Origin: Bowmanella dokdonensis
GTDB lineage: Bacteria; Pseudomonadota; Gammaproteobacteria; Enterobacterales; Alteromonadaceae
NCBI RefSeq assembly: GCF_017254865.1
Contig: NZ_JAFKCV010000006.1
Coordinates: 62,001 to 126,000, forward strand
Reading direction: 5' to 3'
Length of the DNA stretch: 64,000 nt
Shown here: positions 1 to 9,444 of the stretch, piece after piece
How positions within the stretch are numbered: the stretch's first letter is position 1
Layout: each line of letters begins with the position of its first letter
Program-made: the position numbers and the translations under genes
The notes under the pieces: generated by a model
Told to the model about the DNA's origin: nothing
What the model saw: the letters and a program-made list of their open reading frames with translations, nothing else
Databases searched by the model: none

Positions 1-1035
1 GGATTGTATTTCCAGCCGTCTTTCACCAAGCACTTTATTGATGGTCTCAAGCAAGCCACAACTCTGGGGTGCCAGAGCCTGAGAATTGTCCAGTACCATA
101 TTGAAGTTAAGCAAATCTTCTATCAGTTGCTGCAGGCGGCTGACGCTGTCACGGATAATGCCACTGACTTCTTTTTGCGCCTGGTTCAGTTGGCCTGTGG
201 TGCCATCATAGAGCAGCTCCGTGCCCTCGCGGATTGCGGCAAGAGGCGTTTTCAGCTCATGAGAAATATGGCGGATAAAAGTGGTTTTCTGCATTTCCAG
301 CTCCAAAAGCTGCAAACGCATGGCATCCAGAATTCTACCCACCTCCTCAATGTCCTTTGCGCCGCTGACAGAGACCTTCTGGTTGAAATCCCCTTCCTGC
401 AACTTCCTGATCTGGGGCTTCAGTTGATTGATGGAGCGGGTAATCAGGCGGACAAACAGAAGGGCGATCATCAACGAAATGGGTATGACCAAAGCGGATT
501 GCATCACCGCCCTGCGCAACTCATCCGCACTGGCTTTGATAGCCTGAACTTCATTATCGATAACCTGCCGGTTAAGGCGAAACAACTCATTACTATGGTC
601 GTAGAGTTGACTGTATGCCCGCTGCAGCGCGCTGATTTCAAGAGAGTCCGGGCTGGAAGAAAGTCTTTGATGAATGCTCTGTTCCATATCAAACATGACC
701 TTGACCTGGTTGGATATCATGGTGTTTTCCGGCATGGAAAATTCGGGAGCCAGGGCCTTAAAGTCACTGCGTAGAGTCAGATAGCTCTTCCATAAGCCAG
801 GGTCTTTGAGGACCAGAAATTGACTGGCGCTACGCTCCATATTGTTGAGTATCTGGTTAGCCTGACGACTGACATAGACCAATTGGGAGACCTGCTGGAC
901 CGCATCGGCTCCCTGGTTGGAGAGGCGGTCCGTCCTCGCCAGTGCCATCCCAAGCGCCAACATCAGGGGCAGACTGACCATGGCAAAGCCCATCAGCGTC
1001 AATGTTCGCAATGACAATGGCTTGAGTCTGGGCAA
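1..1035 (-). CDS. GlrK/QseE-like sensor histidine kinase, 3' end outside window
   Basis: This is the N-terminal part of a membrane sensor kinase read on the minus strand and cut by the window edge. It starts at TTG 1035 behind an AAGGAAG ribosome binding site; an in-frame GTG at 1065 is the alternative. The product has a hydrophobic segment at about residues 8-30, a periplasmic stretch of about 150 residues, a second membrane segment followed by a HAMP-like region, then the HisKA box with the phospho-acceptor in HISHELKTPL. The ATPase domain lies beyond the edge. The overall form resembles GlrK (QseE), which controls cell-envelope functions with the regulator GlrR. That assignment is family-level inference; the kinase identity itself is firm. 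Confidence 0.75.
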   Translation of the reverse strand, partial: MPRLKPLSLRTLTLMGFAMVSLPLMLALGMALARTDRLSNQGADAVQQVSQLVYVSRQANQILNNMERSASQFLVLKDPGLWKSYLTLRSDFKALAPEFSMPENTMISNQVKVMFDMEQSIHQRLSSSPDSLEISALQRAYSQLYDHSNELFRLNRQVIDNEVQAIKASADELRRAVMQSALVIPISLMIALLFVRLITRSINQLKPQIRKLQEGDFNQKVSVSGAKDIEEVGRILDAMRLQLLELEMQKTTFIRHISHELKTPLAAIREGTELLYDGTTGQLNQAQKEVSGIIRDSVSRLQQLIEDLLNFNMVLDNSQALAPQSCGLLETINKVLGERRLEIQS

Positions 1036-1338
1036 CGGCGCTTCCTTAGTGCAACTGAGAATCACAATCTTCTAATAATGCCCCAAAACGCCCTCATCGC
1101 TAAGCCCAAAGTGCCCAAGAACCGCACCTATTTATCGCTGTCTTAAATACACGACAATCTTACTTTCCTGCAAGGAACCGTCATATACCCTTGTATTTAG
1201 TGTATTTTATTATAATTCCTGGCCTGTCCCAGGCAACTCATCCCACCTCCCGGGCAACTATTGTCGCTTTTTTGAGACAGAATTTGACCCGAAATTTGTG
1301 TTTTTCAGATTAATAATCCCCTTTTCTCCAATTAAAAC

Positions 1339-1680
1339 GCGGATCTAGCTAACTGGCATGATATCCGCTTGTGTCCGTCGCTGACGCCAGGAAGGTGTGG
1401 GTAAGCTCCCTAGTTAGTCAAGATGATATCCATGGGATCCAAGTCATCTTGAGGGACCATCATCAGGAGAGAGGCAGAAATCCTGATGAGTTTAAGCAAA
1501 CTGACTTGCAGCTCGGAACCTACTGAGTAAGAATGAACATGTTGTGGGTTCAGGTGTCACTGCAAGTGGCAGCAAACCTGAAAGATATTACCGCTACCAG
1601 GTTCAGGCACGTCAATGTATTCCCCCCGGCTGGAGGCCGACAGCCCTTCGAGTGACACCGCCAGGTTCAGTGAAGAACCT
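1339..1680 (+). other. Inverted-repeat-rich intergenic region, candidate structured RNA or leader
   Basis: No convincing protein is encoded between 1066 and 1776. The stretch holds a series of perfect short helices: 1339-1344 with 1363-1368, 1418-1426 with 1444-1452 (9 bp), 1461-1468 with 1481-1488 (8 bp), 1549-1555 with 1576-1582 enclosing 1555-1561 with 1565-1571, 1628-1632 with 1641-1645, and 1663-1668 with 1675-1680. Some pairings exclude others: 1553-1561 can also pair with 1651-1659 (9 bp), and 1577-1582 with 1602-1607. This could be a small RNA or the leader of the gene at 1777. I match it to no known RNA family. Transcription direction is a guess. Confidence 0.35.
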
Positions 1681-1776
1681 TAAGCGTTTCGTTTGGCAGT
1701 ACTCGTTGTAGGCATTTGTTACCTGACATTTTTTTTAATCTTTGGGGACTTCCCACACTCTTTCTATGGGGGAAAG

Positions 1777-2130
1777 ATGAAAAATAATACCAACCGCTTT
1801 ATCAAAGTGGGCCGCTGGATTTTCGAAGTCAAGATGGTGCGCGCTATCAGAGTCGAAGAATATGGCGAACCATACGACGCCGTTGCGCATATGACCTTCA
1901 ATGGTGATGAGGTCTATGTAGACAGCCAGCTCAGCAGTTGCCAGGAGAATCTGAATCGTGAAGATCTGGATGCCTTCCTGGATTTTTCCAAAATGATGAA
2001 AGCCAACAGCTTTCGCTACGACAGATTCCAAAACGGACAACGCAGAGCCAGGAGTATCAGTCTGGCCGAGAATGTTACCGATCAGGTTGAAAACACCGAA
2101 GTCCGTCCCAATATCAGGCTCGTGAAGTAG
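1777..2130 (+). CDS. Hypothetical protein, 117 residues, upstream of rpoH
   Basis: I do not recognise this small soluble protein. It starts MKNNTNRFIKVGRWIFEV and is rich in charged residues, with no signal peptide or membrane segment. ATG 1777 is chosen because a strong GGGGGAAAG ribosome binding site precedes it; a longer reading from 1693 adds a hydrophobic N-terminus with no such site. It lies about 110 bases before rpoH on the same strand and directly after the inverted-repeat-rich region, so that region may be its 5' leader. Function unknown. Confidence 0.6.
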   Translation: MKNNTNRFIKVGRWIFEVKMVRAIRVEEYGEPYDAVAHMTFNGDEVYVDSQLSSCQENLNREDLDAFLDFSKMMKANSFRYDRFQNGQRRARSISLAENVTDQVENTEVRPNIRLVK

Positions 2131-2239
2131 CGGAACTAATAACAATACAAACTGGTCAAAAGAGCGTAATGAAGCAGGTCTGGTGATCAATATGGCCTGA
2201 TGCTAAACTGATTCGCACTTTTGAATTGTGAGGTAAAGG

Positions 2240-3091
2240 ATGAGCAACAACGTGCATTCGATGGCATTAAGCGTTCCTCAGTCAGGTAGTCTCGACGCCT
2301 ACATGCAGGCCGTCAGCTCTATTAATATGCTGACTGCTGAAGAAGAACGTGAACTGGCTGAACGCCTTTATCAGGAAGGGGACCTGGAGGCAGCTCGTAA
2401 GCTGATCATGTCGCACCTTCGTTTTGTTGTACATATTGCCAAATCCTACTCCGGCTATGGTCTGCCACAGGCCGATCTCATTCAGGAAGGCAACATCGGC
2501 CTGATGAAGGCCGTCAAGCGCTTCGACCCGAATGTGGGTGTGCGCCTGGTGTCTTTCGCTGTTCACTGGATCAAGGCCGAAATCCATGAGTTTGTATTGC
2601 GTAACTGGCGCATTGTCAAAGTGGCGACCACCAAGGCCCAAAGAAAACTGTTCTTCAACCTGCGTAAAGCCAAGAAACGTCTTGGCTGGTTCAGTCATGA
2701 AGAGGTACAGCAGGTAGCCGATGAGCTGGGCGTCAGCACCAAAGAAGTATTGCAGATGGAAGCCCGCATGAGCAGCCAGGATCAGGCATTTGATCTGGCC
2801 GCTGACGACGATGAAACAGGCAACTTTGCGCCTGTCCAGTATCTGGAAGACAAAAGCGCCGATGTTGAAACCGAAGTGATGGATGCGGACTGGGATGAGT
2901 CTGCCACACAGCGTCTGTATTCAGCCATCAAGACGCTGGATGAGCGCAGCCAGCATATTATTCAGTGCCGCTGGCTGACCGACGACAAGACCACTTTGCA
3001 GGACTTGGCCGACAAATATCAGGTGTCTGCCGAACGGGTACGTCAGATAGAAAAGAACGCCATCAGAAAACTTCAGGCTGCCATGGTCTGA
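2240..3091 (+). CDS. rpoH: RNA polymerase heat-shock sigma factor RpoH (sigma-32)
   Basis: The product directs RNA polymerase to heat-shock promoters (chaperones and proteases). The 283-residue length is normal. Region 1.2 and region 2 are clear ([19 protein letters not shown] near residue 80, then [22 protein letters not shown], residues split here only by the reading: FAVHWIKAE and [10 protein letters not shown]), and region 4 ends with a helix-turn-helix ([17 protein letters not shown]) near residue 260. ATG 2240 follows a GAGGTAAAGG ribosome binding site. The usual upstream ftsYEX genes are absent; the neighbours are the unknown 117-residue gene and convergent madA. A hairpin at 3106-3132 ends the transcript. 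Confidence 0.97.
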   Translation: MSNNVHSMALSVPQSGSLDAYMQAVSSINMLTAEEERELAERLYQEGDLEAARKLIMSHLRFVVHIAKSYSGYGLPQADLIQEGNIGLMKAVKRFDPNVGVRLVSFAVHWIKAEIHEFVLRNWRIVKVATTKAQRKLFFNLRKAKKRLGWFSHEEVQQVADELGVSTKEVLQMEARMSSQDQAFDLAADDDETGNFAPVQYLEDKSADVETEVMDADWDESATQRLYSAIKTLDERSQHIIQCRWLTDDKTTLQDLADKYQVSAERVRQIEKNAIRKLQAAMV

Positions 3092-3105
3092 GAATAGAAA
3101 GACAG

Positions 3106-3132
3106 AATAAAGGCGCCGTTGGCGCCTTTATT
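3106..3132. terminator. Bidirectional intrinsic terminator between rpoH and madA
   Basis: A perfect 12-bp inverted repeat, AATAAAGGCGCC at 3106-3117 and GGCGCCTTTATT at 3121-3132, with loop GTT. A-rich and T-rich flanks let it serve both convergent genes. The stop codon of the minus-strand gene (3128-3130) lies inside the right arm. Confidence 0.85.
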
Positions 3133-4051
3133 GTTTCTGCACGTCATTCTCGGAGCTGGCGGGAAGCAACCAGTAAACGCCCTTGAATTCCGCCACGGGC
3201 TGTTGTCCGTCATGGATATCCACCTGCAACCTGAATGGACTCTTCTTGCCTTTACCCAATAACTCGAACCGGCCGTTCACCGACTCAATATTGCAGATGG
3301 CCCTCGGCTGCATGCTGATAGGCTTGTGATAATGGATATCCGCGTCACCCAGGACGATCTCCCCCGCCAGCCCTTTTTCTTTCAATAACAGAAACAGCAT
3401 ACCCCACCCTGTCAGCGTGGCCAGGGAAAAAATGCTGCCGGCAAACATAGTGCCATGCAGGTTGATGTTCCTGTTCAGGGATGCCCTGACTTCCAGGGTT
3501 CGGCCACTGAATTGGTGCAGTTTGATTCCCATTTGTTCACTGATGGGGATCGTTTCGTACCAGGTATCCTGCAGCTGTTTACACCATTTGGGATGCAGCA
3601 TCACCGCATTGAGCTCTGTGAGCTTCTTGACCATCTGCTCCCGTTTGAGGTGACCGAGCTCGGTGGTCGCTTCGCCGACCACTTCAAACCCACAACTCTT
3701 GAAAAAGGGTGTTGAGAGTTCACGGCTGTTGGTCACGATACGTTCAATACCTTCACTGCGCGCCACGGCTTCCAGGGCAGAGACAATCAGCTTGCCCAGG
3801 CCCTTGCCATGATGGTCAGGGTGCACGGCAATATGGCGAATCTGCGCCTCTTCAGGAGTATTGAAATGCAGTCGGCCTATAGCAATCACCTGCCCCTGGC
3901 CATTGCGCACCATCTTATGAATGCCCACCTGCTCGTACTCGTCTTTTTCTGACCCCGGCGGATAATTCCAGGGCTTTCGCAGCATCAGCCAGCGAAAATG
4001 GAAATACTGCTCGAAATCTTCATCCGTGCTTGGCGTATCGACTTTATACAT
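3128..4051 (-). CDS. madA: GNAT-thioesterase fusion, MadA/YiiD family
   Basis: This 307-residue protein joins two domains. Residues about 1-150 form a GNAT acetyltransferase fold, with the acetyl-CoA loop in HHGKGLGKLIVSALE. Residues about 155-300 form a hot-dog thioesterase-like domain (LHGTMFAGSIFSLATLTGWG). It matches E. coli YiiD in architecture. YiiD has been described as a malonyl-ACP decarboxylase (MadA) that helps start fatty acid synthesis; I assign that function by family only. It sits near dtd and yihY, as in E. coli, but a methyltransferase gene is inserted between. The stop codon falls in the shared terminator stem. Confidence 0.85.
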   Translation of the reverse strand: MYKVDTPSTDEDFEQYFHFRWLMLRKPWNYPPGSEKDEYEQVGIHKMVRNGQGQVIAIGRLHFNTPEEAQIRHIAVHPDHHGKGLGKLIVSALEAVARSEGIERIVTNSRELSTPFFKSCGFEVVGEATTELGHLKREQMVKKLTELNAVMLHPKWCKQLQDTWYETIPISEQMGIKLHQFSGRTLEVRASLNRNINLHGTMFAGSIFSLATLTGWGMLFLLLKEKGLAGEIVLGDADIHYHKPISMQPRAICNIESVNGRFELLGKGKKSPFRLQVDIHDGQQPVAEFKGVYWLLPASSENDVQKQ

Positions 4052-4212
4052 TTAACTTATCCACAGCTTGTTGTCCTCGAACAGCCCCACGGCCGTTTTT
4101 TATCTGGCTCATTCCGGGTCGGCAGCAGTATATTAACCCAACCACTCATTACTCTATGACGCTATCAGGAGCGACTCTGTTCCATCTGCAAAATGAACTT
4201 CGAGGCGGCTCA

Positions 4213-4917
4213 ATGCTTTACTGGCATGCAGACCAGCAACTCACCGTCCATCAGAATAACAGATACCGCTGGCTCAACCTGGGTCAGACCGTACAGACGG
4301 TAATGGACCTCGGCAATCCCGCCAGGCCCGTGCTGCCCCACCTGCACGCCATGCTGATGGCCTTGTACCTGCGTCCTGAGCCACGCTCCGTGCTGGAGTT
4401 GGGTCTGGGAGGCGGCGCCCTTTGTCGCTGGTTTGCCCACCAGCCAGAACCGCCAGCTTATCATTGCATAGAATACAGCGACCCCATCATTCACTGCTTC
4501 CATGAATATTTCAATCCCGACGCCTTAGCGCCCCATCTGCAGAAGGCGGATGCCAAACTGGCGATCAGGCAACACCAGCATCAGGATCTGCTGCTGGTGG
4601 ATCTGTTTGGAGAGGGCAGACAGCCAGAATTCCTGTCCCGCAGTGAGTTTTATCATCACTGCCTGGAAAGCCTCTCACCGGATGGCGTCCTGGTGGTCAA
4701 TCTTCTCAGTCATTCCCAGTTGCAGATTAACCACATCCGCCAGAAACTGGCGATCCTGTCCGGCCAGGCCGTGCAGCTTATTCATGTGCCCGGCTATCAC
4801 AATCATCTGCTATTGGCGTCTCCTGCAGGCTTACCTCCATTGCGCTACTGCTCCGAGCTGGAAGACTTTGCCGCGCAACATGGCCTGAACCTGGAAGCCT
4901 TGCGGGTAATTGACTGA
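4213..4917 (+). CDS. Spermidine synthase-like methyltransferase fold protein
   Basis: The product has a Rossmann-type S-adenosylmethionine binding site near residue 55 (SVLELGLGGGALCRWF) and an acidic strand end (YHCIEYSDPII), followed by a DLLLVDLFGEG motif like that of spermidine synthase-like proteins. It lacks the N-terminal part of true spermidine synthases, so the substrate is unknown. ATG 4213, preceded by GAGG, gives 234 residues. Longer in-frame starts run to 4030, but those overlap the divergent madA start and have no good ribosome binding site. It is flanked by madA and dtd on the opposite strand. Confidence 0.7.
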   Translation: MLYWHADQQLTVHQNNRYRWLNLGQTVQTVMDLGNPARPVLPHLHAMLMALYLRPEPRSVLELGLGGGALCRWFAHQPEPPAYHCIEYSDPIIHCFHEYFNPDALAPHLQKADAKLAIRQHQHQDLLLVDLFGEGRQPEFLSRSEFYHHCLESLSPDGVLVVNLLSHSQLQINHIRQKLAILSGQAVQLIHVPGYHNHLLLASPAGLPPLRYCSELEDFAAQHGLNLEALRVID

Positions 4918-4953
4918 AAGGTTACAGACCTGTCCGGAGTCGGTCAGAAGCAA

Positions 4954-5391
4954 TCAGGTCTGAAGCCAGAACGTGACCGGGCCATCATTGGTCAGGCTGA
5001 CCTGCATGTCCGCACCAAACTGACCGGTTTCACACACCACACCACTGTCCCGCACCTGTCCTACAAAATACTCATAGAGCTGTTCACCCATCTCAGGTGA
5101 CGCACCGTTTGAAAAGCTTGGCCGGTTTCCCCTGCCCGTGTCGGCCACCAGGGTAAACTGCGAAACCACCAGCAAAGCGCCGCCGGCCTGACGGACGTTC
5201 AGGTTCATCTTGCCTTGCTGGTCAGCAAACAGGCGATAATTCAGTACCCGTTCACACAGCCGTCTGGCTCTTGCCAGACAGTCATCTTTCTCCACCCCCA
5301 GAAAAACCAGTACGCCCCGGTCAATCCGTCCAGCGACGCCTCCCTCAATGGTCACTCTGGCTTCACTCACTCTTTGTAACAATGCAATCAA
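4954..5391 (-). CDS. dtd: D-aminoacyl-tRNA deacylase
   Basis: Dtd hydrolyses D-aminoacyl-tRNAs (and glycyl-tRNA-Ala), recycling tRNA and protecting translation from D-amino acids. The 145-residue length is standard. Both active-site motifs are present: SQFTLVADT near residue 77 and the NDGPVTF cross-subunit Gly-cisPro motif near the C-terminus. The start is TTG 5391, fitting the family N-terminus MIALLQRV; the ribosome binding site is weak. Its setting with madA/yiiD and yihY matches the order in other gammaproteobacteria. Confidence 0.96.
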   Translation of the reverse strand: MIALLQRVSEARVTIEGGVAGRIDRGVLVFLGVEKDDCLARARRLCERVLNYRLFADQQGKMNLNVRQAGGALLVVSQFTLVADTGRGNRPSFSNGASPEMGEQLYEYFVGQVRDSGVVCETGQFGADMQVSLTNDGPVTFWLQT

Positions 5392-5506
5392 GTAAAAATC
5401 CCCGTCAGGGCTGTTTCATCCCCCAGATTGTGACAAAGTTTGCTAGGCTAACCAACTGAATTACATTAGTCTTTACAGGCATTCCAAGCAGATAAAGGAG
5501 AGTTTC

Positions 5507-5734
5507 ATGCCAGGTCAGGGGTCAGGCGGTAATGTACTTGCCGCCATATGCAGTTTCTTTATTCCGGGTTTGGGCCAGTTGGTACAAGGTCGTATTCTGG
5601 CCGCGCTGATCTTTGCCATTATCGCCTTTGGTGGCTATGCCCTGTGGTTTCTGGTCATCCCGGCCATCATCGGCGGGCTTGCCCATTTGTGGTCAATCAT
5701 CGACGCGGCAAGATTCCGCGGGGTGGGGCCATGA
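5507..5734 (+). CDS. Small membrane protein, 75 residues
   Basis: A small hydrophobic protein with two predicted membrane segments (about residues 10-30 and 32-55). Glycines and a PGLGQL turn near residue 20 resemble TM2/DUF5683-type small membrane proteins. ATG 5507 follows an AAAGGAG ribosome binding site. Its stop overlaps the start of the DUF2959 lipoprotein gene as ATGA at 5731-5734, which implies translational coupling and a shared role. The function is not known to me. Confidence 0.75.
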   Translation: MPGQGSGGNVLAAICSFFIPGLGQLVQGRILAALIFAIIAFGGYALWFLVIPAIIGGLAHLWSIIDAARFRGVGP

Positions 5735-6366
5735 AAAGGCTGGCTGCCTGCTTCGCCGGAATCCTGCTGCTGTCGGGTTGTCAGTCAGCCTACTATTCGG
5801 CAATGGAAAAGGTCGGCATTGAGAAACGCGAAATCCTGGTGGACAGGGTCGAGGAGGCCAAGGATGCTCAGGAGGACGCCCAGCAGCAGTTCAGTTCTGC
5901 TCTGGAGAGATTCAGCCAGTTGATTCAGTTTGACGGCGGCGAATTGCAATCGGTGTACGATGATTTGCGCGACCAGTACGAGGCCAGTGAAACATCGGCG
6001 AAGCGGGTCAGTGACAGAATAGACAAGGTCGAAGACGTTGCCGGCGCCCTGTTTGAAGAGTGGCAGGATGAACTGGAACAGTACAGCAATGACAACCTGC
6101 GTCGCGACAGCAAACGCAAACTGCTGGAAACCCAGCGCCGCTACCGGGATCTCCTCGGCTCCATGCGAAGGGCAGAGTCAAAGATGGCACCCGTCCTGTC
6201 TGCCCTGCAGGATAATGTGCTGTATTTGAAGCATAACCTTAATGCCAGTGCGATTGGCGCCCTGCAGGGGGAGTTTGGCAATATCAAACGGGATATCAAT
6301 CAGCTGCTGGAAGAAATGAATGCCGCGATTAAGCAATCCAACGAGTTTATCGCCAGTATGAACTGA
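5731..6366 (+). CDS. DUF2959 family lipoprotein
   Basis: A 211-residue lipoprotein of the DUF2959 family. A signal peptide ends in the lipobox LLSGC, so Cys19 should be lipidated. The rest is almost wholly helical and highly charged, with long coiled-coil-like heptads (residues about 35-200). Start and preceding stop overlap as ATGA, tying it to the small membrane protein. The family has no established function; a periplasmic scaffold at the membrane is a guess. A hairpin with a T-run follows at 6383. Confidence 0.85.
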   Translation: MKRLAACFAGILLLSGCQSAYYSAMEKVGIEKREILVDRVEEAKDAQEDAQQQFSSALERFSQLIQFDGGELQSVYDDLRDQYEASETSAKRVSDRIDKVEDVAGALFEEWQDELEQYSNDNLRRDSKRKLLETQRRYRDLLGSMRRAESKMAPVLSALQDNVLYLKHNLNASAIGALQGEFGNIKRDINQLLEEMNAAIKQSNEFIASMN

Positions 6367-6382
6367 GCCGGGACACAGACAG

Positions 6383-6409
6383 GCCCGGTCAGTTCGCCGG
6401 GCTGTTTTT
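6383..6409 (+). terminator. Intrinsic terminator after the DUF2959 gene
   Basis: GCCCGG at 6383-6388 pairs with CCGGGC at 6397-6402, followed by a T-rich tract. It overlaps the last codons of the convergent yihY. Confidence 0.7.
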
Positions 6410-7312
6410 GTCCTGCTCAGGCGGGCCTTCTTCGTCCTCCACCAACAACGACTCCACCTGCACAGTAAACTCGGCGCCAAGCAGTACAACAATCCAGGAC
6501 AGGTAAATCCATACAAACAGAATGGGTACTGCTGCCAGAGCGCCGTAGATGACCTGATAGGAAGGAAAACTGCTCACATAGAGAGCAAAACCCTTCTTGC
6601 TCAATTCAAACAGGCAGGTTGCCAGAAATGCCCCCGCCAGTGCGTTCCTGGCCCGGACAGTCTTGTTGGGCACTACCATATAGAGAATAAAAAAGGCCCC
6701 CAAGGACGTTAAAAACGGCACCATCTGCAGCAACAGGGTGGTGATACCCGGGGTATATTCTTCGGCAAACTCAGCCAGACCCACCAGGTAAGAACTGATA
6801 GCCAATCCCGTCCCCATCAGCAGCGGGCCCAGCGTCAGCACCATCCAGTAGATGGCGAAGGTAAAGATCGGCCTTCGCTCACTGGACGTGCGGAAAATGT
6901 GATTTAGGGTTTTATCCACGTTGGAAATCAACAAAAGCGCCACCACCACCAGGAAAACAATGCTGATGGCACTCATCTCTGAGGCATTGGCCACAAACTG
7001 TGACACATACTTCTGCACTGTTCCGCCGGCGTGGGGGACAAAATTGTCAAAGATAAAGGACTCCAGCTTGGCCCTGGCCGAGCCAAAAGCGGGGAAGGCC
7101 GATAAGATGGTGAAAAACACCATGATAAAGGGTACCAGGGACAACAGTGAGACATAGGCAAGATGCCCCGCCGTGACAGTGATCCTGTCCTCGGCACAAC
7201 GGCTTAGCATGCCGCCGGCAAAACGCCTTATGGAATCGAATGAAATGTTTCCCAGCTTTTTCAGCCACTTGTTGACCAACACCCAGGCGTCCTTCCACTT
7301 TATATCTGACAA
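6389..7312 (-). CDS. yihY: YihY/BrkB family inner membrane protein
   Basis: A 307-residue integral membrane protein with about six hydrophobic segments, of the YihY/BrkB (UPF0761) family. The N-terminal motif TAGHLAYVSLLSLVP is typical. Older annotation as ribonuclease BN is wrong for this family; the function is uncertain, with transport or envelope roles proposed. The C-terminal tail after the last membrane helix is short and acidic. The start appears to be TTG 7312, as no ATG fits the conserved N-terminus. The gene belongs to the yihY/dtd/yiiD neighbourhood. Confidence 0.9.
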   Translation of the reverse strand: MSDIKWKDAWVLVNKWLKKLGNISFDSIRRFAGGMLSRCAEDRITVTAGHLAYVSLLSLVPFIMVFFTILSAFPAFGSARAKLESFIFDNFVPHAGGTVQKYVSQFVANASEMSAISIVFLVVVALLLISNVDKTLNHIFRTSSERRPIFTFAIYWMVLTLGPLLMGTGLAISSYLVGLAEFAEEYTPGITTLLLQMVPFLTSLGAFFILYMVVPNKTVRARNALAGAFLATCLFELSKKGFALYVSSFPSYQVIYGALAAVPILFVWIYLSWIVVLLGAEFTVQVESLLVEDEEGPPEQDKNSPAN

Positions 7313-7587
7313 TCAGTCTAACCTAGAGTGCCGGATGGATAAATCATGTACACCAGCGGAGGCTGAAATTTTTCCAGGCAATGCAGGTCATTTTACGGGT
7401 CTAGTGGGACTAAACCCTACAATGCCTGGAGCAGGCGGGGAAAATTTCACCCCCCCCACTTGGAAGCCGCCTTAAACTAGCCCATTCTGCGTGGTGACTG
7501 CTTGAAAGATAGCCGATATTCCTGCGCAGCCGAGTCCTGACTGGGCGAACTTCAGGCAGCGGTCATGACTTATCCTTTTGCCACTCT

Positions 7588-8502
<915 letters not shown>

Positions 8503-8504
8503 TT

Positions 8505-8565
8505 AGCCGTTTAGACGTCCAAATCTAACCGGATTTACACTGGACATCAAGATGTTTGGACATCC
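8505..8565. promoter_or_regulatory. Tandem MetJ operator boxes between metF and metJ
   Basis: Two contiguous runs of three 8-bp units resemble the met box AGACGTCT. The first is 8505-8512 AGCCGTTT, 8513-8520 AGACGTCC and 8521-8528 AAATCTAA. The second is 8542-8549 GGACATCA, 8550-8557 AGATGTTT and 8558-8565 GGACATCC. MetJ binds such tandem arrays cooperatively, so one array may serve metF and the other metJ itself. The match is by eye. Confidence 0.75.
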
Positions 8566-8620
8566 CTGATTGACTGGATGCCGGTAACGGTTAGAATTTT
8601 GCCATCTAACTTACAATAAA

Positions 8621-8959
8621 ATGAGCAACCAAATGGCTAAATGGAACGGCGATTACATTCATCCCTACGCCGAGCACGGCAAGAAAAGCGAGCAGGTAAA
8701 GAAGATTACCGTGTCCATTCCCCTGCGGGTTTTGAAGGTGCTGACCGATGAACGCACCCGTAGACAGGTCAAGAACCTTCGCCATGCCACTAATTCCGAA
8801 CTGTTATGTGAGGCGTTTCTGCACGCTTTTACCGGCCAGCCCCTGCCCAACGACAAAGACCTGCAAAAGGACAATCCCTACCGGATCCCTGCAGAAGCCA
8901 GGGCTATCATGGAGAAGATGGGCATCGACGTCGACGAAGTGGAAGCCCAGGAAGACTGA
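8621..8959 (+). CDS. metJ: Methionine regulon repressor MetJ
   Basis: MetJ is a ribbon-helix-helix repressor that uses S-adenosylmethionine as corepressor. The region [19 protein letters not shown] near residue 22 is the DNA-binding ribbon, and the segment with [17 protein letters not shown] is nearly invariant in the family. ATG 8621 gives 112 residues; ATG 8633 matches the E. coli start MA-W better, and neither has a clear ribosome binding site. It is likely autoregulated through the boxes at 8505-8565. Confidence 0.97.
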   Translation: MSNQMAKWNGDYIHPYAEHGKKSEQVKKITVSIPLRVLKVLTDERTRRQVKNLRHATNSELLCEAFLHAFTGQPLPNDKDLQKDNPYRIPAEARAIMEKMGIDVDEVEAQED

Positions 8960-8962
8960 AAA

Positions 8963-8983
8963 CAGGTTGGGCGGGCCAACCTG
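8963..8983 (-). terminator. Hairpin between metJ and nfeD
   Basis: CAGGTTGG at 8963-8970 pairs with CCAACCTG at 8976-8983. Read on the minus strand it is followed by TTTTC, so it could end the qmcA-nfeD transcript; on the plus strand the T-run is poor. Confidence 0.5.
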
Positions 8984-8988
8984 CCCAA

Positions 8989-9444
8989 TTATTCGGCTGC
9001 CTTGACCTCCAGCACGCCCACTGCCACCCGAACCACTTCCACTTCCTGATTGGCAGCCAGGTCCTGGCTGCTTCTGACCTGCCAGAGAATGCCAGAATAA
9101 CGAAAGGGGATGCTACTGCCCGAATTCAGATCTTCGGGCAGGTTAAAGCGGTAACCGACCATATCATTGGTGACATCCTTCTTCTCCACATAGCCCTGGT
9201 AACGCTTCATGGGCCGCCACAACAGCATGGCCAGCACAGCACTGAGGATCGCTACATTACCAATGGCGCTGAACAGGCTGATGGGAAGCCAATCCATATT
9301 CATCATGCCCCCCACCACCAACGCCGAGAGGCCGATGTATAGAAGGACAAAAGTCGAAAAACCCAATACCAGGATTTCGATGGCCAACAGCAGCAGGCCA
9401 AGGATCATCAGCGCTTCGGGCAGGTGTGATGCCATATCGTCCAT
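8989..9444 (-). CDS. NfeD-like membrane protein, partner of QmcA
   Basis: A 151-residue protein of the short NfeD class. Two or three membrane segments occupy residues about 10-75, and the C-terminal part (about 90-150) is the OB-fold NfeDC domain. Its start overlaps the qmcA stop by one base (TGATG at 9446-9442). NfeD proteins pair with SPFH/band-7 proteins at membrane microdomains; E. coli YbbK-YbbJ is the close parallel. A role in membrane quality control is inferred from that pairing. Confidence 0.9.
   Translation of the reverse strand: MDDMASHLPEALMILGLLLLAIEILVLGFSTFVLLYIGLSALVVGGMMNMDWLPISLFSAIGNVAILSAVLAMLLWRPMKRYQGYVEKKDVTNDMVGYRFNLPEDLNSGSSIPFRYSGILWQVRSSQDLAANQEVEVVRVAVGVLEVKAAE

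Noticed and set aside
4-774. Plus-strand 256-codon open frame at the left edge
   Set aside because: It is the antisense shadow of the minus-strand sensor kinase, which carries clear HisKA and HAMP motifs.
1339-1680. CsrB/RsmZ-type RNA
   Set aside because: Only about seven GGA motifs occur in 340 bases, about the same as by chance; CsrB-type RNAs carry many more in hairpin loops.
1339-1740. GlmY homologue upstream of the GlrK-like gene
   Set aside because: Position is suggestive, but I see no sequence similarity and the structured region is much longer than GlmY.
6389-7312. Annotation of YihY as ribonuclease BN
   Set aside because: The old RNase BN label belongs to a different gene (elaC/rbn); this is a membrane protein.
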